From Methanotorris igneus Kol 5 (lineage in GTDB: Archaea; AGJL01; Methanococci; Methanococcales; Methanococcaceae), in contig NC_015562.1 of assembly GCF_000214415.1 (NCBI RefSeq), positions 186,001-250,000 on the forward strand: a stretch of 64,000 bases of DNA, read 5' to 3'. This document shows, one piece after another, positions 25,781-38,622 of this stretch. A model generated the notes under the pieces. It ran no database searches. It was not told where the DNA came from and was given only the letters and a program-made list of their open reading frames with translations. A program made the position numbers and the translations under genes. Within the stretch, counting starts at the first letter, position 1. Every line of letters starts with the position of its first letter.

Positions 25781-26383
25781 TTAGTTTAATTTAACTATTC
25801 TCCTTCTTCCAATCTTTTCGGTTTTTATTAGTCCTTTATTTTCCAAAGAATTTACATACTTAACTATTGCTGGTAAAGAAACATTAAATTCTTTTGCCAA
25901 ATCAGTTATGGTTTTGTCTCCTTCATTTAATGATACTAAAATTTTTCTTTCAAATTTTGTTAGGTTGTATGGATGGGCTAACTTTGGAAGTTCAATAATT
26001 CTCTTTTTATGCACATAAACAATCTTATGAACTTTTTGAAACTCATAAAGAGATGCATACAATAAAGCAAGAGATGTTATCTTTCTTCCACCTGTTATAT
26101 TTACAATAACCTTGCCTTCTTTTTTTATAATGTTTCTTAAAATTTCAACATTCTTTTCAAATTCTACTCCATTTATTTTTGCTTCTTCACATTCAATCCC
26201 AAGCATATTACAGAGTTCTTTTGCTTTTTTTAATGCATCATCAACCTTTTTTAGGTCTTCTTCTTTTGTATATTCTTCCTTATCTTTTGAATAAACAAGA
26301 ATTACTTTTTTTGCACCATATTCTGCAATTGGTTTGTATATATGCTCCACATGAAATCCAATGTTTATTATATGTGTTGTCAT
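25781..26383 (-). CDS. csa3: CARF-HTH transcriptional regulator (Csa3-like)
   Basis: Residues 1-130 form a CARF-type ligand domain (THIINIGFHVEHIYKPI, VILVYSK, NITGGRKITSLALLYASLYE with the NxTGGRK-like ligand loop). Residues 140-200 form a winged helix (TKFERKILVSLNEGDKTITD, LAKEFNVSLPAIVKYVNSLE, GRRRIVKLN). Csa3 proteins control cas genes and spacer uptake, probably through cyclic oligonucleotides or other ligands. Here it is divergent from cas10d across 151 bp, in which AACTTAAC and GTTAATAGTT form an imperfect inverted repeat next to the cas10d TATA box. Confidence 0.85.
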   Translation of the reverse strand: MTTHIINIGFHVEHIYKPIAEYGAKKVILVYSKDKEEYTKEEDLKKVDDALKKAKELCNMLGIECEEAKINGVEFEKNVEILRNIIKKEGKVIVNITGGRKITSLALLYASLYEFQKVHKIVYVHKKRIIELPKLAHPYNLTKFERKILVSLNEGDKTITDLAKEFNVSLPAIVKYVNSLENKGLIKTEKIGRRRIVKLN

Positions 26384-26439
26384 GTTATCCCATCATTTTT
26401 ATTACCCTATTCTTTTTAAAGTTAATGGATACATACAAA

Positions 26440-26476
26440 AACTTAACCAAAAAAGTTAATAGTTAAATTTATATAT
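26440..26476 (+). promoter_or_regulatory. cas operon promoter and possible operator
   Basis: AACTTAACC...GTTAATAGTT (26440-26466) is an imperfect inverted repeat, overlapping the upstream side of TTTATATATC (26467-26476), a good TATA box about 60 bp before the cas10d ATG. A natural target for the divergent CARF-HTH regulator. Confidence 0.45.
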
Positions 26477-26534
26477 CAAAAAAATATACTAATTCACTGA
26501 AGTGCTGTATAATATATATCAAAGTGGTGGCATT

Positions 26535-29111
26535 ATGGAAATCAAGATAAAATCAAAAAAGATATTTAAAACTAAATTATTCTTAAGAGAAACAAAAGTT
26601 TATTTTAATAAAGTTTTTATTAAATTGTTTGAAAAATATCGCTTAAAACCAGCAAAAGGGGGCAAAGCATTCGAAGAAAAAGTTAGGATTGGAGAAATTG
26701 GAGGGGTGGATTTACCGGACATGAGTTATCCGATGCATGTTTTAAATGGTATAATTCCATCTTTAAAAGTTTTAGAGAACAAATGGTTAAATAAAGGTTT
26801 AATAAATGAAGATAACGAAGATGACGACATAAAAATGCTTTTAAAGTGCCTGTTGGTCGCATTTACATTCCACGACATAAATAAATTACATAATGAAATT
26901 GATTTGAAAACATCTGTTGAAAAATATTTTGAAGAGGATTTAAAGGATTTAGAAATTGAACTAAATGAAGAAGAAAAAGAGATTGTAAAATATCTTGTAT
27001 TGGCAACAGAGGAAAGAACAAGATTTGTTATTCCAGATGACAAATTACCAACAAGGAGGGGACTCAACAGATTAATAAAAGATGATTTAATTGAAATTAT
27101 TCATTTAGCTGATAGTATTTCCATTCCGATTGGGAACTACAACGATTTGTTGAAAATTTGGAGAAAATTGAGAGATTATGCCGATGTAAATGTATTTTAC
27201 TTTGATGAAATTCCCTACGAGGTTTTAGCAAGGTTTATTGTTGAGAGGTTAAGAGAAAGTGTGGATTGTTACGTCATTTCCCCAAGAGGATTTATTTACG
27301 AGGGGGATTTGGAAATAAATGAAGATTATTTAATAAAATCATTTGAAGAATTCTTATACAGAAACATTGAAAAAATGGTTGAAATCGATAGGCAAAAAGC
27401 ACAACTAGACATATTTAGGTTTATTGACATTACAGAAGAAAACATTTTAAAATTAATAGAAAAAATGGTAAATTATTTTGGGTTTGAATACTTTTATAAA
27501 GATATCAGCCAAAATAAGGAAATAAAAGACATTTTTACAAAAAAATTTGAAGAATTTGACGAAAAGGAAGCAAAAACTTTTGTGATTTTAAAATTCTTAC
27601 TTCAAATTACAGAAAATGAAAGTAGAAAAAAGGATGTTAAAAAACTAAAATCAAAATTCAACGATAAATATTTTAAGATAGATGAAAATTTTGATTTAGA
27701 TGAAGATTTCGTTGAAAAAATTAAAAATAGTAAAGATACTGGGTTAAAGAACTATCTAAAACTTTACATTGCTACAAAAAAAGAATTTGATGAAAAAGAA
27801 ATACTGAATGATTTGATAACATTATTAAATGAGAATTATGGCGGTTCTGAAAAGGCAGATTTAAAAGAAATTATTGATGAATTGCTTGGATATGCCTATT
27901 TAAACGGAAAAAAGATTAGGGGCATAAAATTTGGAGATATAGGCTCAAAAAAGAATATGTGTTCATTATGTGGAAAGGAAACAAAAACAGTAGCAATAGC
28001 AAATTTATGTTTTGGGTTTAAACCAAGGGGATTCACAAATAGAACCATTGTATCTTTAAGTAATACTCAAAAGAATATCTGCTCAGTATGTTTAACTGAA
28101 ATAACATTTAGAAAACTAATTTTTGGTAAAAAAGAAAATGTTCAGGCAGTATATATTGATGCTTATGACTACTTTGTCCCGCTGATGGACGAGAAATTAA
28201 CGGAATACATTGAAAGTGTTGGAAAGAATTTGGAAAATTTAATGAACGATGCTAAATCGTTTATAAGTGCAATTTATGGGTTTAATGTGAAAAAAGAAGA
28301 AGAATTATTCCCATTCCTAATGAGTTTTGTAGACATATCTAAACAAATTGAGTTTATACGATTCTATAAGAAGATTTTGGATTTTGTCTATGAAACAGGA
28401 TTTAAGATTTATCTAACATATCCATTTAATCCAGATAAGGCAAAAAGAGAGACAATAATATTTGATTATGCCCCAAAATCATTTAAAAAATTAGGATGGG
28501 ATAAAGTTAGGATAGATGAAATTGAAAAAATTAGAAACGAGTTTGAATTACTTTGGAAATTAGGATATACCTTGAGAAGAGGTTCAAAATCAGATAATGT
28601 TGTAGTTTCATTGTTCAATGATTACGCCGACAATCCTATGGCATTTTACTTCTATTTGTTTAAATTAGATTATCCACACTCATTTGCTGAAAAATACAAC
28701 TTAAATCTTATAAATCAAAGAATTGGGGTGGAAAAAATGAACATTATTGAAAAATTGGCGGATATTGCTTCAGATATAGAGTGGGCTAAGGGTAGTGCAT
28801 CATCAAAGACATCAATGATTAGAGAATCTCTGGAAGTGCTAAAAACTGGAGTAAAGAGGGGATATGGTGATGAAGAAGTAAAATCCATGATGGCAGGGAT
28901 GCTTTATAGGAAATATCCTTATCCAAGTAAAAAAGAAAAAATTGAGGAGTTTTGTAAAGTGGTGTATGATGAATTGTTTAAAAAGTTGTGGAATAGCAAA
29001 TTACCATCAAAAAAAGAGCTTAGATATTGGATATACGCATTTGCTTTCCATTATGATGTAAAATCAAAAGAAAAAAGAAATTCTAAAACTAACAAAGAAG
29101 ATACTCAATAA
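26535..29111 (+). CDS. cas10d: Type I-D large subunit Cas10d (HD nuclease)
   Basis: Cas10d combines the large Cascade subunit with the HD nuclease that in other type I systems is fused to Cas3. ATG 26535 follows GTGG; upstream codons from 26502 lack a site. An HD signature HDINKLHNE is at residues 113-121. A zinc finger CSLCGKE...CSVCLTE lies near residues 475-516, as in Cas10 proteins. The polymerase-like palm shows no GGDD motif, as expected for Cas10d. The 858 residues are normal. It is first in the cas10d-csc2-csc1-cas3'-cas4-cas1 operon, and probably acts in PAM recognition and DNA cleavage. Confidence 0.88.
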   Translation: MEIKIKSKKIFKTKLFLRETKVYFNKVFIKLFEKYRLKPAKGGKAFEEKVRIGEIGGVDLPDMSYPMHVLNGIIPSLKVLENKWLNKGLINEDNEDDDIKMLLKCLLVAFTFHDINKLHNEIDLKTSVEKYFEEDLKDLEIELNEEEKEIVKYLVLATEERTRFVIPDDKLPTRRGLNRLIKDDLIEIIHLADSISIPIGNYNDLLKIWRKLRDYADVNVFYFDEIPYEVLARFIVERLRESVDCYVISPRGFIYEGDLEINEDYLIKSFEEFLYRNIEKMVEIDRQKAQLDIFRFIDITEENILKLIEKMVNYFGFEYFYKDISQNKEIKDIFTKKFEEFDEKEAKTFVILKFLLQITENESRKKDVKKLKSKFNDKYFKIDENFDLDEDFVEKIKNSKDTGLKNYLKLYIATKKEFDEKEILNDLITLLNENYGGSEKADLKEIIDELLGYAYLNGKKIRGIKFGDIGSKKNMCSLCGKETKTVAIANLCFGFKPRGFTNRTIVSLSNTQKNICSVCLTEITFRKLIFGKKENVQAVYIDAYDYFVPLMDEKLTEYIESVGKNLENLMNDAKSFISAIYGFNVKKEEELFPFLMSFVDISKQIEFIRFYKKILDFVYETGFKIYLTYPFNPDKAKRETIIFDYAPKSFKKLGWDKVRIDEIEKIRNEFELLWKLGYTLRRGSKSDNVVVSLFNDYADNPMAFYFYLFKLDYPHSFAEKYNLNLINQRIGVEKMNIIEKLADIASDIEWAKGSASSKTSMIRESLEVLKTGVKRGYGDEEVKSMMAGMLYRKYPYPSKKEKIEEFCKVVYDELFKKLWNSKLPSKKELRYWIYAFAFHYDVKSKEKRNSKTNKEDTQ

Positions 29112-29126
29112 AATGGGGTGATGACA

Positions 29127-30173
29127 ATGGCAAAGCAAAAGAAGTTAGTTGAAAATGGATACAAAAAATATGTTGAGTATGATGAGAATATTGTCAATGA
29201 GTTTAGAGAAAAACTCTATTCAATAATCCCAGAAGAATATTTCCAAGAAACATACACGAAAAGGACTCCAAATGTAATAAAAGTAGCGACAATAAGAACT
29301 ACAACTGGTTATTTAATTAATCGTTCAACAGAGCCAGATGAAGTCATAAGCACAACAATTGGTAATAAAGATGTGGTTGTCATTCCTTCAAGAAAATTAA
29401 AATCAAGAGAAAAATTAACAGGGTTGGTTTTGTGTAGGAAATTTAAAGTAATTCATCCAGAGGTTGAATATAACTTTATTGATAAGCAAGAACACTTGGC
29501 TAATCCTAATTCATTAGTTTTTGGTGATTCAGTTACTAAAACAAACGAAGCTGTTGCACTACCTTCAAGAGTTATCTATGAATGGGCATATTCAATTAGA
29601 GATAAGGATGAAATAACAGAGGAGCTAACTCACAATGCCTTAAGTGAAGATGGAACAATGTGGGACAAAAATGAAGGTTCCCAAAGACAAAGTTTGTATG
29701 GGATTCAATATATTAAACCTGGAGTTTATTTCCCACACTTCCTAACATTCTATGACATAACACCAGAAGGATTCATCCATGCTTTAATATCTCATTTAAA
29801 AACAACAAGATATGGAGCACAATCAAATGTTATGGATGCAAATATGAAAAATGAGATTATTGCAATAGCCTTAGACACCTTTGAGCCACCAGTGTCTTCC
29901 TATCTAATTTCAAAAGAATTTGAAGGAGAAGTAAATTTTGAGAACGTAAAAGAGTTTGTTAAAAATAAACTAAGAGAAAATTCATCCATATTGATTGAAA
30001 ATGAGAAGTTAGAGGAACTCTTAAAGTTAATTGATGAATATCTAAAAGATGAAGAAAAATTGAAGCAACTTTATTTGAAGCATTTAAATGATTGCATAAA
30101 CTACTTAGTTGAATGTAAAATCATCAAAAAAGAAGATGTTATTAAAAAGTTATTAGAAGAAATGGGTGTCTAA
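29127..30173 (+). CDS. csc2: Type I-D backbone subunit Csc2 (Cas7d)
   Basis: Csc2 forms the helical backbone along the crRNA. ATG 29127 lies 6 nt after GGGGTG; the GTG at 29118 is part of that site. The conserved LTGLVLCRKFKVIHPEVEYN, NPNSLVFGDSVTK and ALPSRVIYEWAYSIRD, then GSQRQSLYGIQYIKPGVYFPHFLTF, match the Csc2 family. 348 residues. There are 15 bp between it and cas10d, and it runs into csc1. Confidence 0.9.
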   Translation: MAKQKKLVENGYKKYVEYDENIVNEFREKLYSIIPEEYFQETYTKRTPNVIKVATIRTTTGYLINRSTEPDEVISTTIGNKDVVVIPSRKLKSREKLTGLVLCRKFKVIHPEVEYNFIDKQEHLANPNSLVFGDSVTKTNEAVALPSRVIYEWAYSIRDKDEITEELTHNALSEDGTMWDKNEGSQRQSLYGIQYIKPGVYFPHFLTFYDITPEGFIHALISHLKTTRYGAQSNVMDANMKNEIIAIALDTFEPPVSSYLISKEFEGEVNFENVKEFVKNKLRENSSILIENEKLEELLKLIDEYLKDEEKLKQLYLKHLNDCINYLVECKIIKKEDVIKKLLEEMGV

Positions 30174-30174
30174 T

Positions 30175-30807
30175 ATGCTTAGGCATTATAAAATAACTCT
30201 TCTCTCTCCTTTATTTTGTTATAACAAAACAGAGGGAGGGGTTGCATCAACAGAGCCATTTATTGGGGATATTGCGTTGGACTATGCATTAAATTTTGCA
30301 TTGGCAAAGAAGAGAGAATATACTTACCAAATAAAAGATAAACCAGATTATGATGAGATTAAAGAGTTTGGGTTTATTTGGACTATTGGAAGGCCAATAT
30401 ATTATGAAAAAACTCCAATATTTGCGAGAAAAACATCAGAAATTTCCGATTACATGGTTAGAAGAGATATAATTGAACAGATGGGAAAAGGATTGTTTAA
30501 AAATTACTTCCACATTCAAGGAATAAAGGAAGGTTCGGTTTTTGAGGCGTCTTTATTAACATTTGAAGATATCAAACTTCCAAAAACATTTACTTTGAGG
30601 ATAGGGGTTGGTAGGGAGTGTCTTTTATTATTTGAAGAAAAAAAGGAAAAACCAGAGGAAATTTGGTTAAATCTCTACACAATTAAGAAGATATTTGGCA
30701 AAGATGTGAAGTTAAAGGAATCTCAGATGTTAAGATTCGTTCTTTCCCACTATATTATTGGAACAGGATTCAAAGTTGAAGATTTAGAAAAGATATTCTC
30801 CAACTAA
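30175..30807 (+). CDS. csc1: Type I-D subunit Csc1 (Cas5d)
   Basis: A Cas5-like RAMP of 210 residues that binds the crRNA 5' handle. HYKITLLSPLFCYNKTEGGV (residues 4-23), GDIALDYALNFAL, FGFIWTIGRPIYYEKTP and FTLRIGVGRECLLLFEE agree with Csc1. The ATG at 30175 begins one base after the csc2 stop, with GGGTG at 30162-30166; the GTG at 30166 would overlap csc2 by 8 bp and is less likely. Confidence 0.85.
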   Translation: MLRHYKITLLSPLFCYNKTEGGVASTEPFIGDIALDYALNFALAKKREYTYQIKDKPDYDEIKEFGFIWTIGRPIYYEKTPIFARKTSEISDYMVRRDIIEQMGKGLFKNYFHIQGIKEGSVFEASLLTFEDIKLPKTFTLRIGVGRECLLLFEEKKEKPEEIWLNLYTIKKIFGKDVKLKESQMLRFVLSHYIIGTGFKVEDLEKIFSN

Positions 30808-30828
30808 TTCTTTTTTGAGGGGATTCTC

Positions 30829-34586
<3,758 letters not shown>

Positions 34587-34644
34587 AGTATCATCTATTT
34601 AGTTTAAAAATTCTCTAAGTTATTTTGTCTTTATTTATTTTTTG

Positions 34645-34674
34645 ATTTCCATCCCCCTAAGGCTCTAATTGAAA
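34645..34674 (-). CRISPR. Decayed terminal CRISPR repeat
   Basis: ATTTCCATCCCCCTAAGG followed by CTCTAATTGAAA aligns with the 30-nt array repeat with several changes. Another decayed repeat (ATTTCCATCCTAAGGTG, then ATTTTAAC) lies at 34824-34848. Both are beyond the leader-distal end of the intact array. Confidence 0.6.
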
Positions 34675-34811
34675 CTTTAGAAAAGTTTCATCAAAAGGGA
34701 TGCATTGCTTCGCTTCGCTCAGCAATGCCTCTTAGCTTCTATAAGAAACCTTTTAAAAAAAGTTTCATCCAAATCGGATGCACCGCCTCGCTACGCTCGG
34801 CAGTGCCTCTA
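34671..34811. repeat. Two tandem multi-hairpin elements (family H) between decayed repeats
   Basis: Copy Ha (34671-34733) and copy Hb (34745-34811) each contain GAAAC...GTTTC, ATCC...GGAT and a GC-rich stem around TCGCTTCGCTC (GCATTGC/GCAATGC; CACCGCC/GGCAGTG). A third copy at 40861-40927 is the most regular: GAAACC/GGTTTC, ATCCAA/TTGGAT, GCACTACC/GGTAGTGC. Confidence 0.7.
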
Positions 34812-34884
34812 CTAAAAAATAAAATTTCCATCCTAAGGTGATTTTAACAAATCACTTAATTTTGATAAAAAACTTCTTTTTTCT

Positions 34885-35597
34885 ATTTTCATCCCCCTAT
34901 GGGTCTGATTTTAACTATTTAAAGGACTTGTGGAGTGAATTACCTATACAGTAATTTCCATCCCCCTATGGGTCTGATTTTAACACTAACATAAAAAGAA
35001 GATAGAGAAGAGAAGATATAAGTTTCCATCCCCCTATGGGTCTGATTTTAACACAGTCATAATCATAGCAAAACCCATTGCCAGCATGTAATGTTTCCAT
35101 CCCCCTATGGGTCTGATTTTAATTTTTTGAAAAAGAAGCCCAAATAAACGACCTAATGGAGTTTCCATCCCCCTATGGGTCTGATTTTAATTAAATTTTA
35201 TTAATTCATCAATATATTTATATGTAATGTTTCCATCCCCCTATGGGTCTGATTTTAATCATATTTGGAGGCAGAGGATAACAATTATCAGAACATGTTT
35301 CCATCCCCCTATGGGTCTGATTTTAATTATATTAGTGAGATAGCACAAGCAACGGAGAGTATAGTTTCCATCCCCCTATGGGTCTGATTTTAATCGAGGT
35401 TGGTGTTTCGTGGCACAAAATTAGAAAACTTAGTTTCCATCCCCCTATGGGTCTGATTTTAATTAGAAGTGGATTTAGTGTTGAGAGAGGTTAAAGCAGT
35501 TGTTTCCATCCCCCTATGGGTCTGATTTTAATTTCGTTGTTGAAAATATTCCTTAGACCATGTATCTGTTTCCATCCCCCTATGGGTCTGATTTTAA
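34885..35597 (-). CRISPR. Type I-D CRISPR array: 11 repeats, 10 spacers
   Basis: Repeats of 30 nt start at 34885, 34954, 35022, 35093, 35161, 35229, 35297, 35364, 35433, 35502 and 35568. Spacers are 36-41 nt (39, 38, 41, 38, 38, 38, 37, 39, 39, 36). The plus-strand repeat begins GTTTCCATCCCCCTATGG and ends TGATTTTAA. The two leftmost repeats are the degenerate ones, so the leader is on the right and the transcript runs leftward, giving an ATGGAAAC handle on each crRNA. Confidence 0.97.
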
Positions 35598-35994
35598 TAG
35601 GACAATATTTTGCTCTTTTTCCTATATAAAGTTTTCTATTTGCTTCTTTTTGGGACGTTAATTTTCGAAGGGGTATTAACAGTGTTCATTTATATACCTC
35701 TGCACTTCCCTAAAAATCGTTTAAAATCGAAATAATTCTTTAAAATCGTTTTAAATCGTTAAATAAACCCTATCAATCGGGGAAAATTTGAAATATAATC
35801 TATTAGGTTTTTAAATCAAAAAATCTCAATAAATCATTAAATTTAAATATGCAAATTTTTCAAAATAAAGCACCCTTCGAAATTTGATAAAAATCCTTAA
35901 AATTAAAAAATAACCCCTAAAAATCCTTAAAATCAAAAAATAAAAATTTTTAGCGAGGGAGAGTAGTCTACTTACAATATTTAACACACCGTAA
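35598..35994 (-). promoter_or_regulatory. CRISPR leader
   Basis: About 400 bp of non-coding AT-rich sequence at the young end of the array. A minus-strand TATA box, TATATAAATG (35697-35688), is placed to start transcription near 35665, about 70 bp before the first repeat. Internal direct repeats are present: AAAATCGTTT/AAATCGTT units around 35714-35760, and AAAAATCCTTAAAAT at 35888-35903 and 35917-35931, perhaps sites for leader-binding proteins. Confidence 0.7.
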
Positions 35995-35995
35995 T

Positions 35996-36006
35996 ATTTA
36001 TATACA
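35996..36006 (+). promoter_or_regulatory. TATA box of the ehb operon
   Basis: ATTTATATACA, 59 bp before the ehbE ATG and well placed for a short leader transcript. Confidence 0.5.
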
Positions 36007-36064
36007 TAGTGGTGGATAATTTGTCATTAATTATAATGATAAATTTTTGTTGCTTGGTGGGATT

Positions 36065-36421
36065 ATGGAACTTCAAGTGGCATCATTTATTACCGCAGGG
36101 TTGTTAATTGTTATTGGATTATATGGTGTTTTTTTTGTTGATAATGTTATTAAAAAGATTATTGCTTTATCTGCAATGGGTAATGGAGTTAATTTGGTTT
36201 TAATAGCGATGGGTTATAACGGAGGAGTAGTTCCAATAAAACTTCCAAACATGCCTTTTGAGGTTTTTGCATCAAAGAGCGCCTATCCACTACCACAAGC
36301 ACTGGTCTTAACAAATATCGTCATTGAAGCATCAATGTTAGCTATCATGTTGGCTCTTTCAATGGTCTTATATAAAAAATACAAAACACTCAAAGCATCG
36401 GTAATTTTAAAGGAAGATTAA
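36065..36421 (+). CDS. ehbE: Energy-converting hydrogenase B subunit, MnhC/NuoK-like
   Basis: A 118-residue three-helix membrane protein (helices near 8-24, 29-49 and 81-103) with GNGVNLVLIAMGYNGG and PLPQALVLTNIVIEASMLAIMLAL, the NuoK/MrpC pattern used in cation transport. ATG 36065 has GGTGGG; the upstream TTG at 36047 does not. It starts an operon whose order matches ehbE-F-G-H/I-J-K-L. Ehb couples ion flow to low-potential ferredoxin reduction for anabolic CO2 fixation. The subunit letter is inferred from order. Confidence 0.75.
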   Translation: MELQVASFITAGLLIVIGLYGVFFVDNVIKKIIALSAMGNGVNLVLIAMGYNGGVVPIKLPNMPFEVFASKSAYPLPQALVLTNIVIEASMLAIMLALSMVLYKKYKTLKASVILKED

Positions 36422-36433
36422 AAGGTGGAAATG

Positions 36434-37879
36434 ATGAACTTTTTACCATTAATCGTGGTGTTTCCACTAATGATGGCAATAATATTGAATTATTTACATG
36501 GAAAGGAGAAAATTGTTAGATTTTTGACTTTTTTGGTGGCGTTGGCTTTAATTGTCCTACCGTTCATTGGAGAGTATGGATTTTACTATTTTAGTGGGCA
36601 TGGTGTTGAGAATGGTTTAATATCGGGTATTGCATATCTATTCAACCAAACAAAGCAGGTTGTAATCTTTACTTTAATGCTTATTGGTTCATTGGTTTTA
36701 ATAACGGGAATGGGAGAAAAACATGCAAATGGGATGTTCACTGCTTTAACGTTGATGGGATTGGCAAGTGTTTCTGCTGTTGTTTTGTCGGATGATTTGT
36801 TTAATTTGTATGTATTTTATGAAATAGCAGCAGTTGCTCAAACAGGATTGGTTATTGCATCTGGAACAGAGAAGGCATACAAAGCGGCGTTTAGATACAT
36901 GCTTATGGGATGTGTTGCAGGAAGTTTGTTGCTATTGGGAATTGCTTTCTTATTATCTGCAACAGGAACTTTAAACATAACTGACATGAAAAACTACCTA
37001 ATAAACGCAAACCCTATGGTCTATGGTGGATTATTAATGCTTATAATTGGGTTAACTTATGGTTCTGGTCTTCCTCCGTTCCATACAGTTAAAGCTGATT
37101 TATATGCAAGGGCAAAGCCATTTATTGCTGCTATGTTGCAAACATATTCAAAATTCGTCCTCGTTGCAATGATGCTTGTAATTTTGAAGTTATTCTATGG
37201 AATGCCCTACTTCAACACCGCACATGGGGCTTTGATAGCATTATCAATCTTTGGAATGGTGTTTGGGGTAGTGATGGCATTGATGCAGAGTGATTATAGA
37301 AAACTTTTGGCATACCACGCCATTAGCCAAGGAGGTTATGTTGCTGCTGGATTGGCATTGGGAACACCATTGGGAATTGTTGCTGGGATTTTCCATGCGA
37401 TAAATCACGTTATTTATAAGAGTGCATTATTTTTGGGGGCATATATTGTCCACAAAAAGAAAGGAAGCAATTTGGCAAAGTTAGGAGGATTACTACCAAT
37501 AATACCATCAGTTGCATTTATGGTGTTGTGTGCAAAACTTGCAATAAGTGGAGTTCCTCCGTTTAATGGATTTCAAAGCAAATGGATGTTAGCAGAGGCA
37601 GCAATGGAAGTAAATATGCCAGAATTAGCAGTAATTATGATTATTGTTAGTATTGGGACTTTTGTTTCCATGATGAAGGCATTCTATCTAATATATCTAA
37701 AACCGTGCAGTGAAGAGCAAATAAACGAGTATAAAAGCAAAGAAGTGCCAAAGCTTGCAATATTTTCCTTAGCGGTCTTGACATTTCTATGCATTTTGTT
37801 GGGAATTTATCCAGATATTGTGGTTGAAAAGCTTTATCCTTACGCCTATGAAATTGGAAGGACTTGGGCATTGAAATGA
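36434..37879 (+). CDS. ehbF: Energy-converting hydrogenase B subunit, NuoL/M/N (MnhD)-like antiporter
   Basis: An approximately 481-residue protein with about 14 hydrophobic segments. The antiporter core is visible: FNLYVFYEIAAVAQTGLVIA with the key glutamate, TYGSGLPPFHTVKADLYARAKPFIAAML (lysine helix), DYRKLLAYHAISQGGYVAAG, and HAINHVIYKSALFLGAY. Proton or sodium translocation by Ehb passes through this subunit. ATG 36434 sits 6 nt after AAGGTG; the ATG at 36431 and GTG at 36425 are too close to it. It starts 12 bp after ehbE. Confidence 0.9.
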   Translation: MNFLPLIVVFPLMMAIILNYLHGKEKIVRFLTFLVALALIVLPFIGEYGFYYFSGHGVENGLISGIAYLFNQTKQVVIFTLMLIGSLVLITGMGEKHANGMFTALTLMGLASVSAVVLSDDLFNLYVFYEIAAVAQTGLVIASGTEKAYKAAFRYMLMGCVAGSLLLLGIAFLLSATGTLNITDMKNYLINANPMVYGGLLMLIIGLTYGSGLPPFHTVKADLYARAKPFIAAMLQTYSKFVLVAMMLVILKLFYGMPYFNTAHGALIALSIFGMVFGVVMALMQSDYRKLLAYHAISQGGYVAAGLALGTPLGIVAGIFHAINHVIYKSALFLGAYIVHKKKGSNLAKLGGLLPIIPSVAFMVLCAKLAISGVPPFNGFQSKWMLAEAAMEVNMPELAVIMIIVSIGTFVSMMKAFYLIYLKPCSEEQINEYKSKEVPKLAIFSLAVLTFLCILLGIYPDIVVEKLYPYAYEIGRTWALK

Positions 37880-37889
37880 GGTGGTCTTA

Positions 37890-38237
37890 GTGAAAACAAT
37901 AGAAACCAAAGATATCAAACTTAAAAAGGTAATAACAAAAACTGACGCTGAACTCTATGTGATTGAACTTTCAAAGAATCATTTCTTTATTGAACAAAAT
38001 CCTTTAAAAAAGTCAAAATATGGAGAGGCATATAGAAAATTAAAAGAAAAGTATCCTGAATTTTATATGTTTTGGGAAATAAAAAACAATAGATACACTG
38101 GAAAACTCTTAGCAGGATTGATTGTTAAAAAGAAGGATATTGATGGATTTATCACCGATATAATAAAAAGTGATGACTACAAGAAGTTTGAAGATATAAT
38201 GGATGAAATTGAAGAATATGAGCAAGAAGAAGATTAA
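37890..38237 (+). CDS. Unknown small charged protein within the ehb operon
   Basis: GTG at 37890 follows GAGGTGGT at good spacing (115 residues; an earlier in-frame GTG at 37881 overlaps the site). The product is soluble, lysine-rich and ends in an acidic stretch EDIMDEIEEYEQEED. No domain is recognised. It separates ehbF from ehbG, so it is likely co-expressed with the hydrogenase and may be a lineage-specific accessory protein. Confidence 0.6.
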   Translation: MKTIETKDIKLKKVITKTDAELYVIELSKNHFFIEQNPLKKSKYGEAYRKLKEKYPEFYMFWEIKNNRYTGKLLAGLIVKKKDIDGFITDIIKSDDYKKFEDIMDEIEEYEQEED

Positions 38238-38284
38238 GTTTTGTATTTGTCATTTTTTACAAATTTTGCAATTTGGGTGAAAGA

Positions 38285-38593
38285 ATGGACTACGACAAAT
38301 TCCAAAAAGAAATGGAAAAAAATTCCCACGGTGATGGAATCTCTATTGGAGCTGGATGGACAGGAGAGTTTACACTCTATGGATTTTTTGTTTTCAGTGC
38401 ATTTTTGTTAGGTAGAGTATTTGGTAAGGTTCCATTAGTTTTGTTAGGGATTATGGTTGTGGGAATTTTGCTATCATTTTCTCCAGCAATATTCACATTT
38501 GAGAAAGAAAATTCCAATGCAATAAATTATCAGTTATTCTGGCTTTCAGTATTCTGCGGAGTTTTGGCGTTGGTAATTTATAGTTGTATGTGA
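38285..38593 (+). CDS. ehbG: Small membrane subunit of Ehb (ehbG-like)
   Basis: ATG 38285 follows GGGTGA. The 102 residues comprise a soluble start (MDYDKFQKEMEKNSHGDGIS), then three membrane helices (about 30-45, 48-67 and 80-100). Position between ehbF and the MnhB-like gene suggests EhbG, a poorly conserved subunit. The last four residues (YSCM) and stop are encoded by TAGTTGTATGTG, a family A terminal repeat, so the C-terminus was set by a mobile-element relic. Confidence 0.55.
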   Translation: MDYDKFQKEMEKNSHGDGISIGAGWTGEFTLYGFFVFSAFLLGRVFGKVPLVLLGIMVVGILLSFSPAIFTFEKENSNAINYQLFWLSVFCGVLALVIYSCM

Positions 38594-38610
38594 AGAATTT
38601 TTGCCGTATA
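38581..38610. mobile_element. Internally deleted family A relic
   Basis: TAGTTGTATGTG (left terminal repeat, after TA) is joined within a few bases to TTTTTGCCGTATA, the right half of palindrome P. It spans the end of ehbG and the spacer before the TPR gene. Confidence 0.6.
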
Positions 38611-38622
38611 CGGGGTGAGATT

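Noticed and set aside
29112-29126. GTG 29118 as the csc2 start
   Set aside because: It forms part of the GGGGTGAT ribosome site that serves the ATG at 29127.
35598-36046. A small gene between the array and ehbE
   Set aside because: No frame with a ribosome site; base composition and position fit a CRISPR leader.
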